Source: Proteles cristata cristata
Lineage: Eukaryota > Chordata > Mammalia > Carnivora > Hyaenidae
Direction of reading: 5' to 3'
Length of the DNA: 64,000 bases
Assembly: GCA_017311185.1 (NCBI GenBank)
Contig: JAESUZ010003886.1
Location: 1 to 64,000 of the forward strand
The position numbers were made by a program, and so were the translations under genes. The notes under the pieces are model-generated. The model had not been told where the DNA came from, did no database searches, and was given only the letters and a program-made list of their open reading frames with translations. This document shows positions 54,300 to 63,932 of the stretch, piece after piece; position 1 is the first letter of the stretch, and each line of letters begins with the position of its first letter.

Positions 54300-55732
54300 C
54301 CTTAGAAGTCAAACTATGAAGCACTTTGTAGTTTGAAACTAAGCAGGCGGAGAGACTTGTGTTCCTGAAGAGCAAGGTTGGCCTAGTTGGGTGGGGCTTA
54401 GTGTAATGGCTCCATTCTCCACTGGATGGCGCTGCTTAGCTTACTGGGGTGGATTGTTGTGGTGCATATAGGTGTGTATGTGCATGTGCCGTAGGGGTGG
54501 AAATGGCATCACCCAGCTACCCAGTCTCTAGTATCAGAACTATGTGCTCTCCCTGACCAGCAGTCGTGCACCCTTCCTTTGTCTCTTTGGCTTCTGTCCA
54601 CTCCCTGCTTTTACATTGTCCGTGACCAAGCCATCAGCCTGCCAGGTGGCACCTCCCTCCGGAATTTTATCTCAGATGTGGCTGTGTTTCTCAACCCCTC
54701 ACTTCTGAGGGACTGTGGCTTTGATTCACTCAGACATTCTGGGGGAGGGTCTCACTGAGCAATGGTTGGATGCCCTCCCGCCCCCGGGAATGTTCAAGAG
54801 ACTGCCGCTGCCGATGCCCAGAGACTGTGGCTAGGGGCCAGTCATGGTACCAGGCTTCCCACTTCACATCCTTGTTCCTTGTCCTTCCCACTTAACCACC
54901 AGCGAATGTGGTTGTTCTCCAGGGTCCACTAGGACCTTGGCCTGTGGGGTGGCCGCACAGCCTCTGTCAAATGTCCTTCCGGCAGGGGAACCACCTCTCT
55001 CCGTGTGGTCCTAGGACCCATTGGACCTTGCTGTCTGCTCCTGGGGATTCGCCCTTCCCACTGACAGGTATCAACCTGCAGGGTTTCAGACTCTGCACCC
55101 CCTTTCTTTTTTTTTTTTTTTTAATTTTTTATTTCTAGGAGAGAGAGAGAGAGCAGTGAGCAGGGGAGGGTCAGAGAGAGAGGGAGACACAGACTCTGAA
55201 ATAGACTCCAGGCTCTGAGCTGGCAGTCAGCACAGAGCCCAACATGGGGCTCGAACCCACGAACCGCGAGATCATGACCCAAGCGAAAGTCGGACGCTTA
55301 ACCGACTAAGCCACCCAGGCGCCCCTCTGCACCCCCTTTCTTTACAGAGTCTTAATGGAATTTAAACCCTTTCCTTTCTCCTTTCTCTCTTTTTTGTTCA
55401 GTCCCTTGTGTACTCTTTCTTTTGTCTCCAGCTGCTTTTGGGTAGGCGGTGGGGGGGGGGTGCTTTCCCCGTACTGTCCTCCTGCCCCGTCTCCGCCCTC
55501 TCTCCGCAAGCAAAAACAGCTTCCTGCCCTCCTCAGCTTCTCTCTCCTCCAGTTCAATTCTCTGTGCCCTGTACTTGCTGCGTTCTATGGTTGAGGTGGT
55601 CCAGATTGTTGTGTTAATCCTCAAATCAGTTTTCTAGGTATTCAGGATGGCTTAGTGTTGATCTGCTTGTGTATCAGGGACAAGAGATGCAAGAAAACTT
55701 TCATGCTGTTTTGCCACTTGGCCTTTCCCCCA
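54300..55732 (-). mobile_element. L1-G 5' UTR, antisense (L1 promoter region)
   Basis: GC-richer block containing pieces such as TGGCTAGGGGCCAGTCATGG, AGGACCTTGGCCTGTGGGG and CTCCGCCCTCTCTCCGCAAG. It lies 5' of the ORF1/ORF2 remnants and ends at the TSD. Full-length L1s carry their internal RNA polymerase II promoter here. A SINE (55110-55324) interrupts it. The poly-G run at about 55449 lies inside. Confidence 0.65.
55110..55324 (-). mobile_element. SINE type 1, antisense, inside the L1-G 5' UTR, with 19-bp TSD
   Basis: Perfect TSD CTCTGCACCCCCTTTCTTT at 55091-55109 and 55325-55343 (T-run length apart). Confidence 0.95.
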
Positions 55733-55915
55733 TGATTTTGTCTTTATTAACACTCTGTATCTTAAAGTCTACTTTGTTTTTTATAAGTATTGCTACCCCA
55801 GCTTGGTTTTCATTTCCATTTGCACAGAATATGTTTTTTCATTCCTTTATTTTCAGTATGTATGTCTTTAGGTCTGAAGTAAGTCTGTTGTAGGCAGTAT
55901 ATAGATAGGTCTTGT

Positions 55916-56140
55916 GTTTTTTTTTTTTTTATTTTTTTAAATTTATTTCTAGGAGAGAGAGAGACACAGCGTGAGCAGGGGAGGGTCAGAGAGAGAGGGA
56001 GTCACAGACTGAAACAGGCTCCAGGCTCTGAGCTGGCAGTCAGCACAGAGCCCGACGCGGGGCTCGAACCCACGAACTGCGAGATCATGACCCGAGCGAA
56101 AGTTGGACGCTTAACCGACTACGCCACCCGGGCGCCCCGT
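55916..56140 (-). mobile_element. SINE type 1, antisense, inside the old L1, with TSD
   Basis: TSD GATAGGTCTTGT at 55904-55915 and 56141-56152. The A-box end has ACTACGCCACCCGGGCGCCC. Confidence 0.94.
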
Positions 56141-56733
56141 GATAGGTCTTGTTTTTTTAATCCATTCAGTCACTCTGTGTCTTTTGAATGGAGCACTTAA
56201 TCCATTTACGTTTAAATTAATTATTGGTAGGTATGTACTTATTGCATTTTGTTCATTGTGGTTTTTATGTTTCTTTTGTGCTCTTCCCTTGTGATTTGAT
56301 GGCTTTTTAAGTATTACAGGTTAAGTTGGTGGTCATGTAAATTCTAAAAGCACTATGTTTATTACTCTTCCCTCCTCCAAGTTTTATGTATATGATATCA
56401 TATTTTACATGTTTCTTGTATATTGTAGCCAAGTTTTGCAAAATTAATAAACCAAAATCTTACTACTCTTGCTGTTTAGCCTTCATAATAGCTTTATAAG
56501 TCATTGATCTACTACCTTTATTATATACTTGTTTTACCTGTGCAATTTTTCCTTTCATAATTTTCTTCTAGTTATATGTTTTTCTTTGTCCTGCTTTAAG
56601 ATGTCCCTTTAACATTGCTTGTAAGGCCAGATTAGTGGTGATGAACTTTAACTTTTGTTTATCTGGAAAAGCTTTATCTCCTTCAATTCTGAGTGATAAT
56701 CTTGCTTGGTAAAGTATTCTTGGTTGTAGATTG

Positions 56734-56762
56734 TTTTGTTTTGTTTTGTTTTGTTTTGTTTT
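56734..56762. repeat. (TTTTG)n microsatellite
   Basis: About six TTTTG units in the ORF1 part of the old L1. Confidence 0.93.
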
Positions 56763-57469
56763 AGTACCTTGAATATATGACACTCCCTTCTGGCCAGAAA
56801 TGTTTCTGTTGAAAATTCAACTGATAGCCTTATGGAGTCTCCCTTGTATGTAACTATTAGCTTTTCTTTAGTTGCTTTTAAGATCATTTCTTTATTCAGA
56901 TTTTTTTCTATTTTGTGTTTTACTGTGGACCTACTTGGGTTCATTTTGTTTTGGGCTCTTTGTTATTCCTGGGATAGGACATCAGTTTCCATTCCCCAGG
57001 TTAGGGAAGTTTTCACCATTTTCTCCCTTCTCCTTTGGAAACTCCTGTAAAGCAAATATTGGTACAATTGAGGTTGTTCCAGAGATCCCTTAGCCTATCC
57101 CAATTTTTAAAAATAATTTTTTTCATTTCACTGTTCAGCTTTAGTGCTTTGCACTGCAGTATTCTACTATATCTTCTGGCTCACCTATCCATTCTGCTGC
57201 ATCTTCTAATCTGTGAATTCCCTTTAGTATAGTTTTCATTTCAGTTATTGTATTTTCAGCTCTAGTTCTTTTTATATTTTGTATTTCTTTATTGAAGTCT
57301 CACTGAATTCATCTACTGTTCTATCAAGACCAGTGAGCATCTTTATGACCATTACTTTGAACTCTTTATCAGGTAGATTGTTTCATATAGTTCTTTTCCC
57401 AAGGTTTTGTCATGTTTCATATTTAAAACATATTTCTCCTTTTTCACATTTTGTCTAACTCCTTGTGTT

Positions 57470-58632
57470 TGTATTAGGTACAATCTATGGCCATACCGCC
57501 CTGAACACGCCCACTCTCATCTGTATGTGTTAGGTAGATCAGCTACCAGTTCTGCTCTTGAAAGTAGGGACGTTTTATGTAGAAGGTGTCCTGAGCGCCC
57601 ACTAGCCCAGTTCCCCAGTCACCAGAACCAGTGGTGTGTCCTGTGTGTGTGCTTTAGGAGCTCTTTTGTAACTGGGCCAGGACTGCTGTGGGCATGCTGG
57701 TGGGTGGGGCTGGCCCTCAGCCCATCTGTCTGCAGTGACCCGACCCTGCCTGCACACTGGTGGGCAGGGCTGGTTCCTCGTGTGGCTGGTCGAGAGGCCA
57801 AGCTGTAGCTGCTGCTGGTATGATGGTGGGTGGGGTCAGTCTCTCCTCCCTGGGGCAGGAGTTGCTTTGGAGAGGTGCCTGTCCCAGTTGGGGCTGCCTG
57901 CAGGCTGTGGCCAGGCATGCCAGCACGGGGGGTGGGTGGGTAGCAGTGCTAGTGAGGTAGCACTGATGGAGTCAAAACTGACTCCTACAAGCATCCAGCC
58001 AGCTAGGCTGAAGGAGAGCAAGAAAAATGGCTCCTGCCAGCACTTCTTTTCCTTGAAATGGCTTCTGCAGATCCTTGCTCCTCTGGCACATCCTCTGAAA
58101 TTAGTCAGTGAATCTCCTTCACATGTAATAGAGGTATTTTTCAAACTGCTGCCTTTTGTCTTGAGTTTCAAACTGAGTGTTATAGTATGCTGGCCCTTTA
58201 AGAATAGAATCTCAGTTTCCTGTAGCCTTCTAGCTCTCCCATTACCAGAGTTAAGCTCTGCTTATTTTCAGAGTCAGATATTATGGCGGTCATTTTCTTG
58301 GTACAGGTCCCTAGGGTCAGGGGTGCCCGATGTGGGGATCGATCCTCTCATTCCTCAGGGAGGACCTCTGTGCCTGTGGGTATCCCTCCTGCGTGTGGCT
58401 TGCCATGCGAGGGATTTGGTTCTGGACCACATCACTGCCCCTCCCACCCTTCTCGATTTGGCTTTTTGTCTAGAGCCGTGGAATAAGTGTTTCGCTTAGT
58501 CTTAAGGTCATTTTCAGAGTGACTTGCTGTTACACTTAGTTGTTGCCTTTGGTGTCTCTGTGGGAGGAGGCGAGCCATCCTGCTCTGCCGTCTTCCTCTG
58601 CTCTGTCTCTGGTATCTCTTACCTGCTATCAC
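57470..58632 (-). mobile_element. 5' UTR of the old host L1, antisense
   Basis: GC-rich, with a loose repeat of GGTGGG(T/C)(G/A)GGGCTGG-like units at about 57690, 57760 and 57828, as in tandem promoter units of some L1 5' UTRs. A 254-codon plus-strand frame (57735-58499) runs through it without any family match and against L1 orientation. I treat it as chance. Confidence 0.6.
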
Positions 58633-58765
58633 TAATCTCTTGATGAGAGTCCCAGCCGGAGGACCTTATCATAATTACCTGTCCATACTCAACCTTTTAA
58701 TTCTAAATTGGGGCTAGAGCCAGCCTATGAATTTGGGGGGCACATATCCACTACATAACAGGAAA
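58633..58765 (-). mobile_element. MLT1-like LTR, antisense, right half
   Basis: Continues the LTR broken at 37941: TAATCTCTTGATGAGAG, GAGGACCTTATCATAATTAC, CTATGAATTTGGGGGGCACA, then TCCACTACATAACAG at the LTR end. The two halves fix the edges of the L1 nest. Confidence 0.78.
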
Positions 58766-58769
58766 GAAA

Positions 58770-59110
58770 CGTGGGTATATGCAGTAACATAGATGAATCT
58801 CTAATTCTGCTGAGTGGAAGAATTTAGACAAAGTGAACACACAGCATGGTCTGTTTAAGATATTTGAAAATGCAACTTAATCCATTGTAACACAGGCAGT
58901 TCAGTTTCCTGCAAATGGTGGTTGAATGAGGGAGGAATGTAGTGGAAAGGGTTGTGAGAAAATTTGGGATGGTGATGAGTATGTTTCCTGTCGTGATTGT
59001 GGTGACGGTTTGTTTCAGTGATATATGTTTATGTTAAAACTCACCACGTTGTACGCTTCAAGTGTGTTCAGTTATTGTAGCTCAATAAAGCCATGAAAAT
59101 ACAGATAAAT
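58770..59110 (+). mobile_element. Old L1 3' UTR end, sense
   Basis: GATTGTGGTGACGGTTTGTT, AAAACTCACCACGTTGTACG, CTTCAAGTGTGTTCAGTTAT, TTGTAGCTCAATAAAGCCAT: the terminal part of an old L1 3' UTR. Confidence 0.72.
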
Positions 59111-59269
59111 AAAACTTTTACTTCCAGCAGGGTAAAAAATGTATCTGAGGAGAATGGTTAGAATGAAAGCAATAAGGAGAAGAAATTGTGGCTATCAGCA
59201 GAGTCCTGAAGAAGTTCTCTTCCTCTGCCCAGTGGTATCAATATGCAGTTAAGGATAAAGCAGAAATCA

Positions 59270-59491
59270 GGGGCGCCTGGGTGGCTCAGTTGGTTAAGCA
59301 TCCGACTTCGGCTCAGGTCATGATCTCACAGTTCATGGGTTCGAGCCCCACGTTGGACTCTGTGCTGACAGCTAGCTCAGAGCCTGGAGCCTGCTTCAGA
59401 TTCTGTATCTCCCTCTCTCTCTGACCCTCCTCTGATCACACTGTCTCTCTCTCTCTCTCACAGAAATAAATAAAACATTTAAAAAAAAAAA
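59270..59491 (+). mobile_element. SINE type 2, sense, with 16-bp TSD, first of a pair
   Basis: Perfect TSD GATAAAGCAGAAATCA at 59254-59269 and 59492-59507. Confidence 0.95.
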
Positions 59492-59514
59492 GATAAAGCA
59501 GAAATCACCCTTTA

Positions 59515-59724
59515 TTTATTTATTTATTTATTTATTCTAGGAGAGACAGAGACAGTGTGAGCAGGGGAGGGTCAGAAAGAGAGGGAGTTACAGACTGAAA
59601 CAGGCTCCAGGCTCTGAGCTGGCAGTCAGAACAGAGCCCGACGCGGGGCTCGAACCCACGAACCGTGAGATCATGACCCAAGCGAAAGTCGGACGCTTAA
59701 CCGACTAAGCCACCCAGGCGCCCC
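59515..59724 (-). mobile_element. SINE type 1, antisense, inserted at the edge of the previous SINE's TSD
   Basis: TSD AGAAATCACCCTTTA at 59500-59514 and 59725-59739. It overlaps the right TSD of the preceding SINE, so it came second. Confidence 0.95.
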
Positions 59725-59884
59725 AGAAATCACCCTTTAAAAGACAGAGTTGTTGGGGTCACTCATACTGTTAGGGCCCGAGGGGGATCCAGCACCAGAT
59801 ACTCCTCTAAAACCATATAACCCAATGTTGCTAATGAGAGGGAAAGTTTCTGCTGGATTTTGGGATTTATAGTCGTTTTTAAGC

Positions 59885-60545
59885 CAATGGGATAGGCAGA
59901 ATAATCCCCCACTTAAATGTCCTTGTCTTTTTTAAGTTTATTATTTTGAGAGAGAGTGAGCACATGTGGGGGAAGGGCAGAGAGAGAATCCCAAGCAGGC
60001 TCCATGCTGTCAGCATGTGGAGCCTGACTCCAGGCTCAGTCTCACAAACCGTGAGATCATGACCTGAGCCGAAACTAAGAGTTAGATGCTCAACTGACTG
60101 AGCAAGCTAGGTATCCCTTAAGTGTCTGTGTCATAATGTCGGGTTACACGGTAAAGGAGACTTAAGGTAGTAGGTAGAAGTAATAGTACTGATCCACTGA
60201 CCAAGAAATGGGGAGATTATGCTGGATTACCTGAGCCTGCTCAGTATGATGGTAAGGGTTCTTACATGGGGAAATGATAGGCAGAAAATGGAAAACGTTC
60301 GAATGATGCAGGGTGAGAAAGACTCACCTGCCAATTTCTGGCTTTGAGATGGAAAGAGGCCAAGAGTCCAGGTCTGGGTGGCCTCTGAAACTGGAAAAGG
60401 CTAAAGAATAAATTCTTTCCCGGCACCTCCGGAAAGGAAGGCAGCGTTGCTGACTCCATGGAGACCCGTTGTGGACCTTGGACTTCCAGAAATGTAATTC
60501 AGTACATTTGTATTGTTTAAGCAGCAACAAGAAAATCAAAAGGCC
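59885..60545 (+). mobile_element. MLT1/MaLR-like LTR, sense, split by a SINE
   Basis: GGCAGAATAATCCCCCACTT, TTACACGGTAAAGGAGACTT, GGGGAGATTATGCTGGATTA, GGTGGCCTCTGAAACTGGAA, AAGGCAGCGTTGCTGAC, GACTTCCAGAAATGTAATTC, AAGCAGCAACAAGAAAATC: the order of an MLT1-type LTR. Confidence 0.72.
59931..60117 (-). mobile_element. SINE, antisense, inside the MLT1-like LTR
   Basis: AAGTTTATTATTTTGAGAGA at left, diverged head CTGAGCAAGCTAGGTATCCC at right. CTTAAATGTCC and CTTAAGTGTCT flank it, a likely TSD. Confidence 0.85.
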
Positions 60546-61314
60546 AGTTTCACGTGGTAAAATGATGCTCAGTTGAAATCGTGAATTACCAGTATACTTA
60601 GGGTCTCCAGATTTAGAAAGTATATTTTTACTCTAAGTGTGACCCATGCAATATACTTTATAAAGTTATTCATTATTCATCTGAAATTCACATTAAATTG
60701 GGTATCCTAGTCTCTGCGAACTCCAGTTATACCAGAAAGCACTGTGAGCATGTTTTGCTATTTTTAGAACCCTGGTTATTCTTTATGAGGAAGAAGGATG
60801 AAAACAAACACATTTATTAGTTGACTGCTCATAGGATAACTTAGCATAAGATCTGAAAGTATACACGTAAGTGTCCAGTGAGCTTCAGGCTACTCAGAGA
60901 ACCTTATGAGTGACTTGGAAAACATTCTGGGGCCCTGATACAGTTCTGCAAAATGCACTACCAAGTCAGAATAACTAAATCTTTCATGAATCACAGTTTG
61001 ATCAGCTTTACCCAGAAACACCCCTTACTTGTCCCTTTCTGTGCCCTACCCAACCACAAACATTCAAACACAAATAGGCAAAAACGCCCCTTTTAGTACT
61101 TTATTTAATAGAAGATTATGACCTGAAGTTTCAGCAGTGGGGAAGTTACCAATCACATCCACAACTACCTAATGCTCCATGGAGATTTATTCAGTTCCCA
61201 ATTAATAGATGTTAGGTTGATTCTGTGATTCTAATCTTTGTCATTAAAAAACAATCTATGAAAAAACAAATAGAATAGCCTTGTAATTATGAAAGACCTG
61301 CTCTTAGGATTATT
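60546..61314. other. Unclassified AT-rich intergenic sequence
   Basis: About 770 bp without a recognised gene or repeat. Confidence 0.4.
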
Positions 61315-61682
61315 ACTAATTTTTTTTTTCATTTATTTTTTAAATTTATATCCAAGTTAGTTAGCATATAGTGCGACAACGATTTCAGGAGTAATTCCTT
61401 AATGCCCCTTACCCATTTAGCCCATAACCCTTCCAAGTAACTCCATAACTCCAACTCACTGTTTGTTCTCCATATTTAAGAGTCTCTTATGTTTTTGTCC
61501 CCCTCCCTGTTTTGATATTATTTTTGCTTCCCTTTCCTTATGTTCATCTGTTTTGTATCTTAAAGTCCTCATATGAATGAAGTCATATGGCTGGCTAATT
61601 TCACTTAGCATAACACCCTCTAGTTCCATCCACGTAGTTGCAGATGGCAAGATTTCATTCTTTTTGATTGCCGAGTAATATT

Positions 61683-61727
<45 letters not shown>

Positions 61728-61790
61728 CATTTTCATCCATTGATGGACCTTTGGCCTCTATCCATACTTTGGTTATTGTTGATAGAGCTT
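61315..61790 (-). mobile_element. L1 3' end, antisense
   Basis: TTTTAAATTTATATCCAAGT, TTAGCATATAGTGCGACAAC and ACTCCATAACTCCAACTCAC match the 3' UTR of L1-G. It runs into the ORF2 C-terminus (MEYYSAIKKNEI-like reading in 61456-61887 minus) around a TG microsatellite, and is truncated near 61790. Confidence 0.85.
61685..61726. repeat. (TG)n microsatellite
   Basis: About 20 TG units inside the antisense L1 3' end; gives a poly(HT) run in the minus-strand translation. Confidence 0.96.
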
Positions 61791-62364
61791 GATTACTAAA
61801 TGGAAACAACTTGTTGTGTACTGTTTCACACTCATATTTTCCGGTATGATGATAATGGCCCAGTTTCTTTGTCACTAGTCTTTTCATTCAAATTAAATCA
61901 AATTAAATCAGCCTCTAGCACACTGTCTAAAAATTGGTAGTTAGAAGATAACTTAAATTTGAATATTGTCTTCTTCATTCAGACTAGAGTTGGGATCCTT
62001 GGAAATTCCTCACCGTTTTCTTTATAATTTTATAACTTATTATTGACATTCCTGTGAGAGTGCCAGTTTTGTTGAGGAGAAGAAACAGAAATACGGGGAG
62101 AAATGTATACATTTTCCCCGGGATATTGCAGATTGGAAGGCTTAGGAGGAATAGGAAATTTAGTCAGCATCTGTGATATTGATGTAATGTGTTTGAGCCT
62201 CATGGTCTGGACTTTTGATACCACGTTGTCTTTGTTCTTTAAGGTCCAAGCAGTGGATTCAGTATCTTCTGAGCAGTGCACCCTCTTCCTTTGAATCCAG
62301 AACCATATGCACCATACTGATCCTGGTGAGTCTGTTTAACTGTTTTTACTCATTTACTTGTGTC
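61791..62364. other. Unclassified intergenic sequence
   Basis: No gene or named repeat seen. A short direct repeat CAAATTAAAT occurs twice near 61.89 kb. Confidence 0.4.
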
Positions 62365-62555
62365 TCACCCTTTTGGAAAACCCTGGCTCATGAACACAGC
62401 ACCCTGTGTCTATGTGCTTCTCAGCGTTTCCTCTTTGTGCTCATTAGCAGTGACAACGTGTTTCTCAGTTCTGCGTGGGGGCAAGGAAAACATCTTTTTC
62501 CAAATACAGCCTCTGGGCTCTACATTCCCTCCAGAACATATACTGTCAGTTGAGC
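62365..62555. repeat. Diverged repeat shared with 6.2 kb
   Basis: Same-orientation partner of 6150-6362 (CTTTTGGAAAACCCTGG, CATGAACAC, GCAGTGACAACGTG, TCTCAGTTCTGC, CTCTGGGCTCTACATTCCC). Not a family I can name. Confidence 0.55.
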
Positions 62556-63019
62556 TGCTGAGAATTTTGCACTCCGTGTTGAATAGCAATTGTAGGATAT
62601 GAAAGAAACTGTTGTATCAACAGTTATTCAAAGACAGAATTTCATGAAAACATAAATGTATGGCTTTTTCAGGTTTGGGGAGTTTGACAGTAGAAAACCA
62701 ATGCTGATCTGAATTTTAAGCTAACACCCAAAATGTTTATTTTGTGATCATTGGTGAAAAATGTTTCATGTGAAGGTATGGACAGTGCATGTGGACCTTG
62801 ATGAGTATAAATCTCTAAACTCTCTAAATAGTATTTTAATCTAATGCTGTGAATGATGAAGAAAAGGTCACATGTCTTGTATAGGGACCTGTTTCCCTTT
62901 ATGCTCTTAGCGGAAGAAGGTACAGATGTGAGAAAGCTAGAGGTTGGTTTGTGTAGTTTGATCTCAGTTCCAACTTTCTGTCTTCTGAGAGAGGGAGGAT
63001 TGAGAACACTCCTCGTTCT
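62556..63019. other. Unclassified intergenic sequence
   Basis: About 460 bp with nothing recognised. Confidence 0.35.
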
Positions 63020-63036
63020 AGAAAGTTTCTACTTTT

Positions 63037-63271
63037 GGGGCACCTGGGTGGCTTAGTCGGTTAAACGTCCGACTTTGGCTTAGGTCATGACCTCGCGGTT
63101 CGTGGGTTCGAGCCCCGCGTCGGGCTCTGTGCTGACTGCCAGCTCAGAGCCTGGAGCCTGTTTCAGTCTGTGACTCCCTCTCTCTCTGACCCTCCCCTGC
63201 TCACGCTGTCTCTCTCTCTCTCCTAGAAATAAATAAAAAACATTAAAAAAAAAATTAAAAAAAAAAAAAAA
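63037..63271 (+). mobile_element. SINE type 1, sense, with 17-bp TSD
   Basis: Near-consensus (TTGGCTTAGGTCATGACC, CGGGCTCTGTGCTGACTGCC). TSD AGAAAGTTTCTACTTTT at 63020-63036 and 63272-63288. Confidence 0.96.
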
Positions 63272-63369
63272 AGAAAGTTTCTACTTTTATCAGATAATGG
63301 ATACTCAGGAAAGCTTCTTCTCTCTGCCTATGTTGAATCTCACGCCAAAGTAGCATATTTTAATTGCCA

Positions 63370-63932
63370 TCAGCAGGAACACTGTGGAACAGACGTGGTT
63401 CCAGACCACCGCAGCAAAGCAAGTACAGTGAATCGTTGGATTCCCAGCACATACATAACCGTTGTCTTTACAGTGCACAGTAGCGTTAGGTCTTAAAAAC
63501 GATATACGTACCTTAACTGAGAAATACTGTCTTCTAAAAAAAAACCATTAACCCTCATCTGAGCTTTCAGTGAGTCACAATCATTTTGTTTATGGCCCTG
63601 AACATGTGGGTGGCTATGGCAGTCTCTTAAACTACGGCAGTGAGGTTTGCCATTTCAGTTCATCTGTCACAGAAGGAGATTAGCACGTGATGCTGTTTGA
63701 TAGCATTTTCTTCCCCAACTGTCACCTCAGTGGTCCGTAGGCCTTTTCCCCAGGAATAGGTTCCCCCTCAAGCAACCACTTTCTCGGGTCATCCACTTCA
63801 GCTTTTATCGTGAACTTGCATCTTGCAGCAGTTCGGTCACCTGTCATCTACTTCTAATTCCAGTTCTCTTGCCGTTAGTTGCAGTTCTTCCGCGGAGGTC
63901 TTCCGCTGACCATCACCACTCCTGGCCATACT
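63370..63932 (-). mobile_element. Tigger1-like DNA transposon remnant
   Basis: Landmarks of the pogo/TcMar Tigger1 element: GTGGTTCCAGACCACCGCAG, CACAGTAGCGTTAGGTC, ATTAACCCTCATCTGAGC, TTCAGTGAGTCACAATC, TGATGCTGTTTGATAGCATT, AAGCAACCACTTTCTCGGG, CTTCTAATTCCAGTTCTCTT. The orientation shown carries the transposase gene antisense. The terminal repeat tip is lost at left and an L1 cuts it at right. Internal deletions and stops make it inactive. Confidence 0.78.

Larger units (their letters stand above)
48713..55732 (-). mobile_element. L1-G block: full-length antisense L1 with insertions in its tail
   Basis: The old host L1 is interrupted here and both edges carry TGATTTTGTCTT (48701-48712, 55733-55744), a perfect 12-bp TSD. 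The right edge starts, on the minus strand, with GGGGGAAAGGCCAAGTGG, a G-run like an L1 5' end, followed by a GC-rich 5' UTR (about 54.3-55.7 kb), ORF1/ORF2 5' region, ORF2 remnants and a 3' UTR to about 50.09 kb. The 48.71-50.09 kb part holds the A/T-rich tail with two SINEs, two truncated L1 3' ends and a further SINE. ORF2 lacks its polymerase region. Confidence 0.72.
37942..58632 (-). mobile_element. L1 nest: old antisense L1 with younger L1s and SINEs inside
   Basis: The outermost insert is an old antisense L1 whose pieces lie at 37942-38962, about 43665-43815, 45788-46891, 47101-48112, 48558-48712 and 55733-58632. Together they make roughly 6 kb, close to a full-length L1, with the 3' end left and the 5' UTR right. 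It carries L1-A (38963-43664), L1-B (43816-45787) and the L1-G block (48713-55732), all antisense, plus many SINEs. Some ORF2 sequence of the host L1 is missing at the L1-A insertion. None of the parts encodes an intact protein. Confidence 0.8.

Noticed and set aside
57735..58499. 254-codon plus-strand open frame
   Set aside because: It lies antisense to the old L1 5' UTR in GC-rich, loosely repeated DNA, with low-complexity Trp/Gly/Pro-rich sequence and no family match.
62215..62553. 112-codon frame with a possible splice donor (CTGGTGAGTC)
   Set aside because: Overlaps the diverged repeat shared with 6.2 kb; no similarity to KRAB or another family.
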